From the NCBI RefSeq assembly GCF_001431505.1, contig NZ_LDJP01000024.1:1-46611 (forward strand): 46,611 bases of DNA. Reading direction: 5' to 3'. Both the position numbers and the translations under genes were made by a program. Below, piece after piece: positions 45,596 through 46,611 of the stretch. The notes under the pieces are model-generated. The model was not told the DNA's origin and searched no databases. It saw only the letters and a program-made list of their open reading frames with translations. The DNA is from Stenotrophomonas daejeonensis (GTDB taxonomy: Bacteria > Pseudomonadota > Gammaproteobacteria > Xanthomonadales > Xanthomonadaceae). Each line of letters begins with the position of its first letter. Within the stretch, counting starts at the first letter, position 1.

Positions 45596-46510
45596 ATGAT
45601 TACCCGCGATGCTGCCGCGTTCCTCGAATCCGCGCGCCGGTGCGCACCGGATTTCGGCCCGGCCACGGCCAAGGCGGCGTTCCTGGTCGCGCCCGACGGC
45701 TTCGCCCATGCCGCCGAATCGGCCGGGGACAATCGCTACATGGCCGCGCCGGACGGCTTTGACCGCGCCCGCGCGCTGCACCAGCACCGCCGGTTGCAGG
45801 CGGCGCTGTCTGCGGACGTGCCGGTGGTGTGCTTCCCCGGCCATCCGGGCATGCCCGACGGCGTGTTCCCCAACAACGTGTTCGCCACCGCGCCGCAACG
45901 GCTGGTGGTGGGGCGCATGCGCCACCCGGTGCGCCGGCGCGAGGCCACGCGCGGGGATATCCGCGGGTTCTTCGCCAAGGTGCTGGGCTATGGCGAAATC
46001 GACCTGTCCACACAGGAGCATCCGTGTGAACTGACCGGTGCGCTGGTCATCGACCGGGCGCGCGGACTGGGCTTCTGTGGCCTGTCCGAACGCTGCGACG
46101 AGGCCGGTGCGGCCTTGATGCACCGCGCGCTGGGATTGCGCGCCACCTGGCTGTTCGACCTGGCTGCCGGCGAGTACCACACCAACGTGCTGTTGGCGCT
46201 GCTGGCCGGGCGCGCGGCGCTGTCCTGCGCGGACGGGTTCGCCGAACCGGCGCAGGTGGAGGTGGTGCTGGAGGCGCTGTACGGCCCGCATGTGATCCGG
46301 CTTTCGGCGGCCGAACAGGCTGCCTTCGCCGGCAACGCCATCGCCTTGTCGGCGCAGCGGGTGTGGATGAGCCAACGGGCGCTGGACGCGCTATCCGATG
46401 CGAGTCGCGACGCGCTGGTGGCAGCAGGCTTCGTGGCCGGAGGCGTGGAACTGGACGCCATCGAGGCGGCCGGCGGGTCGCTGCGCTGCTGCGTGGCTGA
46501 AATCTTCTGA
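45596..46510 (+). CDS. CtlX/arginine-deiminase-like amidinohydrolase
   Basis: A 304-residue member of the amidinotransferase/arginine deiminase superfamily (pentein fold). Recognisable segments: AESAGDNRYM near the N-terminus, the active-site region PGMPDGVFPNNVFA, DLSTQEHPCELTGALVIDRARG, the catalytic His in GEYHTNVLLAL, and a Cys pair near the end (GGSLRCCVAEIF) where the nucleophilic Cys is expected. It is nearest to the citrulline-hydrolase (CtlX) or arginine-deiminase-related branch. With ocd it could feed ornithine made from citrulline into proline. The ATG at 45596 has GGGGAAGG upstream; the in-frame ATG at 45575 is possible. Substrate is inferred, not shown. Confidence 0.82.
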   Translation: MITRDAAAFLESARRCAPDFGPATAKAAFLVAPDGFAHAAESAGDNRYMAAPDGFDRARALHQHRRLQAALSADVPVVCFPGHPGMPDGVFPNNVFATAPQRLVVGRMRHPVRRREATRGDIRGFFAKVLGYGEIDLSTQEHPCELTGALVIDRARGLGFCGLSERCDEAGAALMHRALGLRATWLFDLAAGEYHTNVLLALLAGRAALSCADGFAEPAQVEVVLEALYGPHVIRLSAAEQAAFAGNAIALSAQRVWMSQRALDALSDASRDALVAAGFVAGGVELDAIEAAGGSLRCCVAEIF

Positions 46511-46516
46511 AACACC

Positions 46517-46538
46517 GCCCGCTGCACGGCAAGCGGGC
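46517..46538 (+). terminator. Possible weak terminator after the amidinohydrolase gene
   Basis: GCCCGCT (46517-46523) pairs with AGCGGGC (46532-46538) across an eight-base loop. There is no T run, so termination is doubtful. Confidence 0.3.
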
Positions 46539-46555
46539 GCATTCCCCTGAAACGG

Positions 46556-46591
46556 ATGGGAGCGGCTTCAGCCGCGAAGGGGCTTTCCCGG
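46556..46591. repeat. REP-like hairpin with shared core, partner beyond the window or lost
   Basis: The arm has GCGGCT-TC-AGCCGC (46562-46575) and is followed by the common core GGGGCTTTCCCGG (46579-46591). The sequence then departs (ACCTGATTAGC), so the second arm is missing or lies outside. The arm type (GGGAGCGGCTTCAGCCGCGA) differs from all others here. Confidence 0.65.
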
Positions 46592-46611
46592 ACCTGATTA
46601 GCACGATCTTT

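Overview
The window is about 70% G+C with dense, tightly packed genes and looks like chromosomal core DNA of a Xanthomonadaceae bacterium, near Stenotrophomonas, Pseudoxanthomonas or Xanthomonas. The evidence is the gmk-rpoZ-spoT-ridA-recG block, mrcA divergent from pilMNOPQ, an O-GlcNAc-transferase-like GT41 gene of the size known from Xanthomonas, type B ribosomal protein L31, and many inverted pairs of short palindromes that begin with GTAG, like the REP/SMAG elements of Stenotrophomonas. Genus is an inference. I see no tRNA, rRNA, CRISPR array, prophage or transposase gene.

Layout. 1-2970: a DUF2069 membrane protein and wrbA (minus), then yihY and a thioredoxin-like lipoprotein (plus). 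3058-5822: a three-gene set with an SPFH/band-7 protein, a double zinc-ribbon protein with a C-terminal membrane anchor, and a small membrane protein. 5898-8935 (minus): a GT41 glycosyltransferase translationally coupled to pepQ. 9017-14433 (minus): a quality-control and signalling run rph-rdgB-hemW-DUF1631-PilZ. 14606-21732 (plus): yicC, gmk, rpoZ, spoT, ridA, recG. 21878-24764 (plus): nucleoside hydrolase, rpmE2, gltA. 24893-28027 (minus): mrcA and a conserved protein of unknown function. 28246-33145 (plus): pilMNOPQ, the inner-membrane alignment complex and secretin of type IV pili. 33248-40151 (plus): a six-gene MoxR/DUF58/DUF4381/VWA/VWA-TPR/BatD (Bat) operon, almost every junction overlapping. 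40311-43793: a dicarboxylate/amino-acid:cation symporter and transketolase. 43949-46510: an Lrp/AsnC regulator divergent from ornithine cyclodeaminase and a CtlX/arginine-deiminase-like hydrolase, which together could turn citrulline or arginine derivatives into proline.

How the parts work together. Most of the window is housekeeping: nucleotide hygiene and RNA processing (rph, rdgB, yicC, gmk), the stringent response (spoT), recombination (recG), central carbon (gltA, tkt) and cell wall plus pili (mrcA, pilM-Q). The accessory interest lies in the SPFH/zinc-ribbon set (a possible membrane-stress module resembling Bacillus YdjI/YdjG), the DUF1631-PilZ pair (possible c-di-GMP effector), the GT41-PepQ pair, and the Bat operon.

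The strongest non-coding signal is a family of at least eight inverted palindrome pairs. Their arms differ from copy to copy, but their central spacer is a shared imperfect palindrome close to GGGGCTTTCCCGG-AA-GCCCC. Two of these elements supply the TAG stop codon of the neighbouring gene. A different G-rich inverted element lies in the first 35 codons of the DUF58 gene. All function calls were made by reading motifs; no database search was run.
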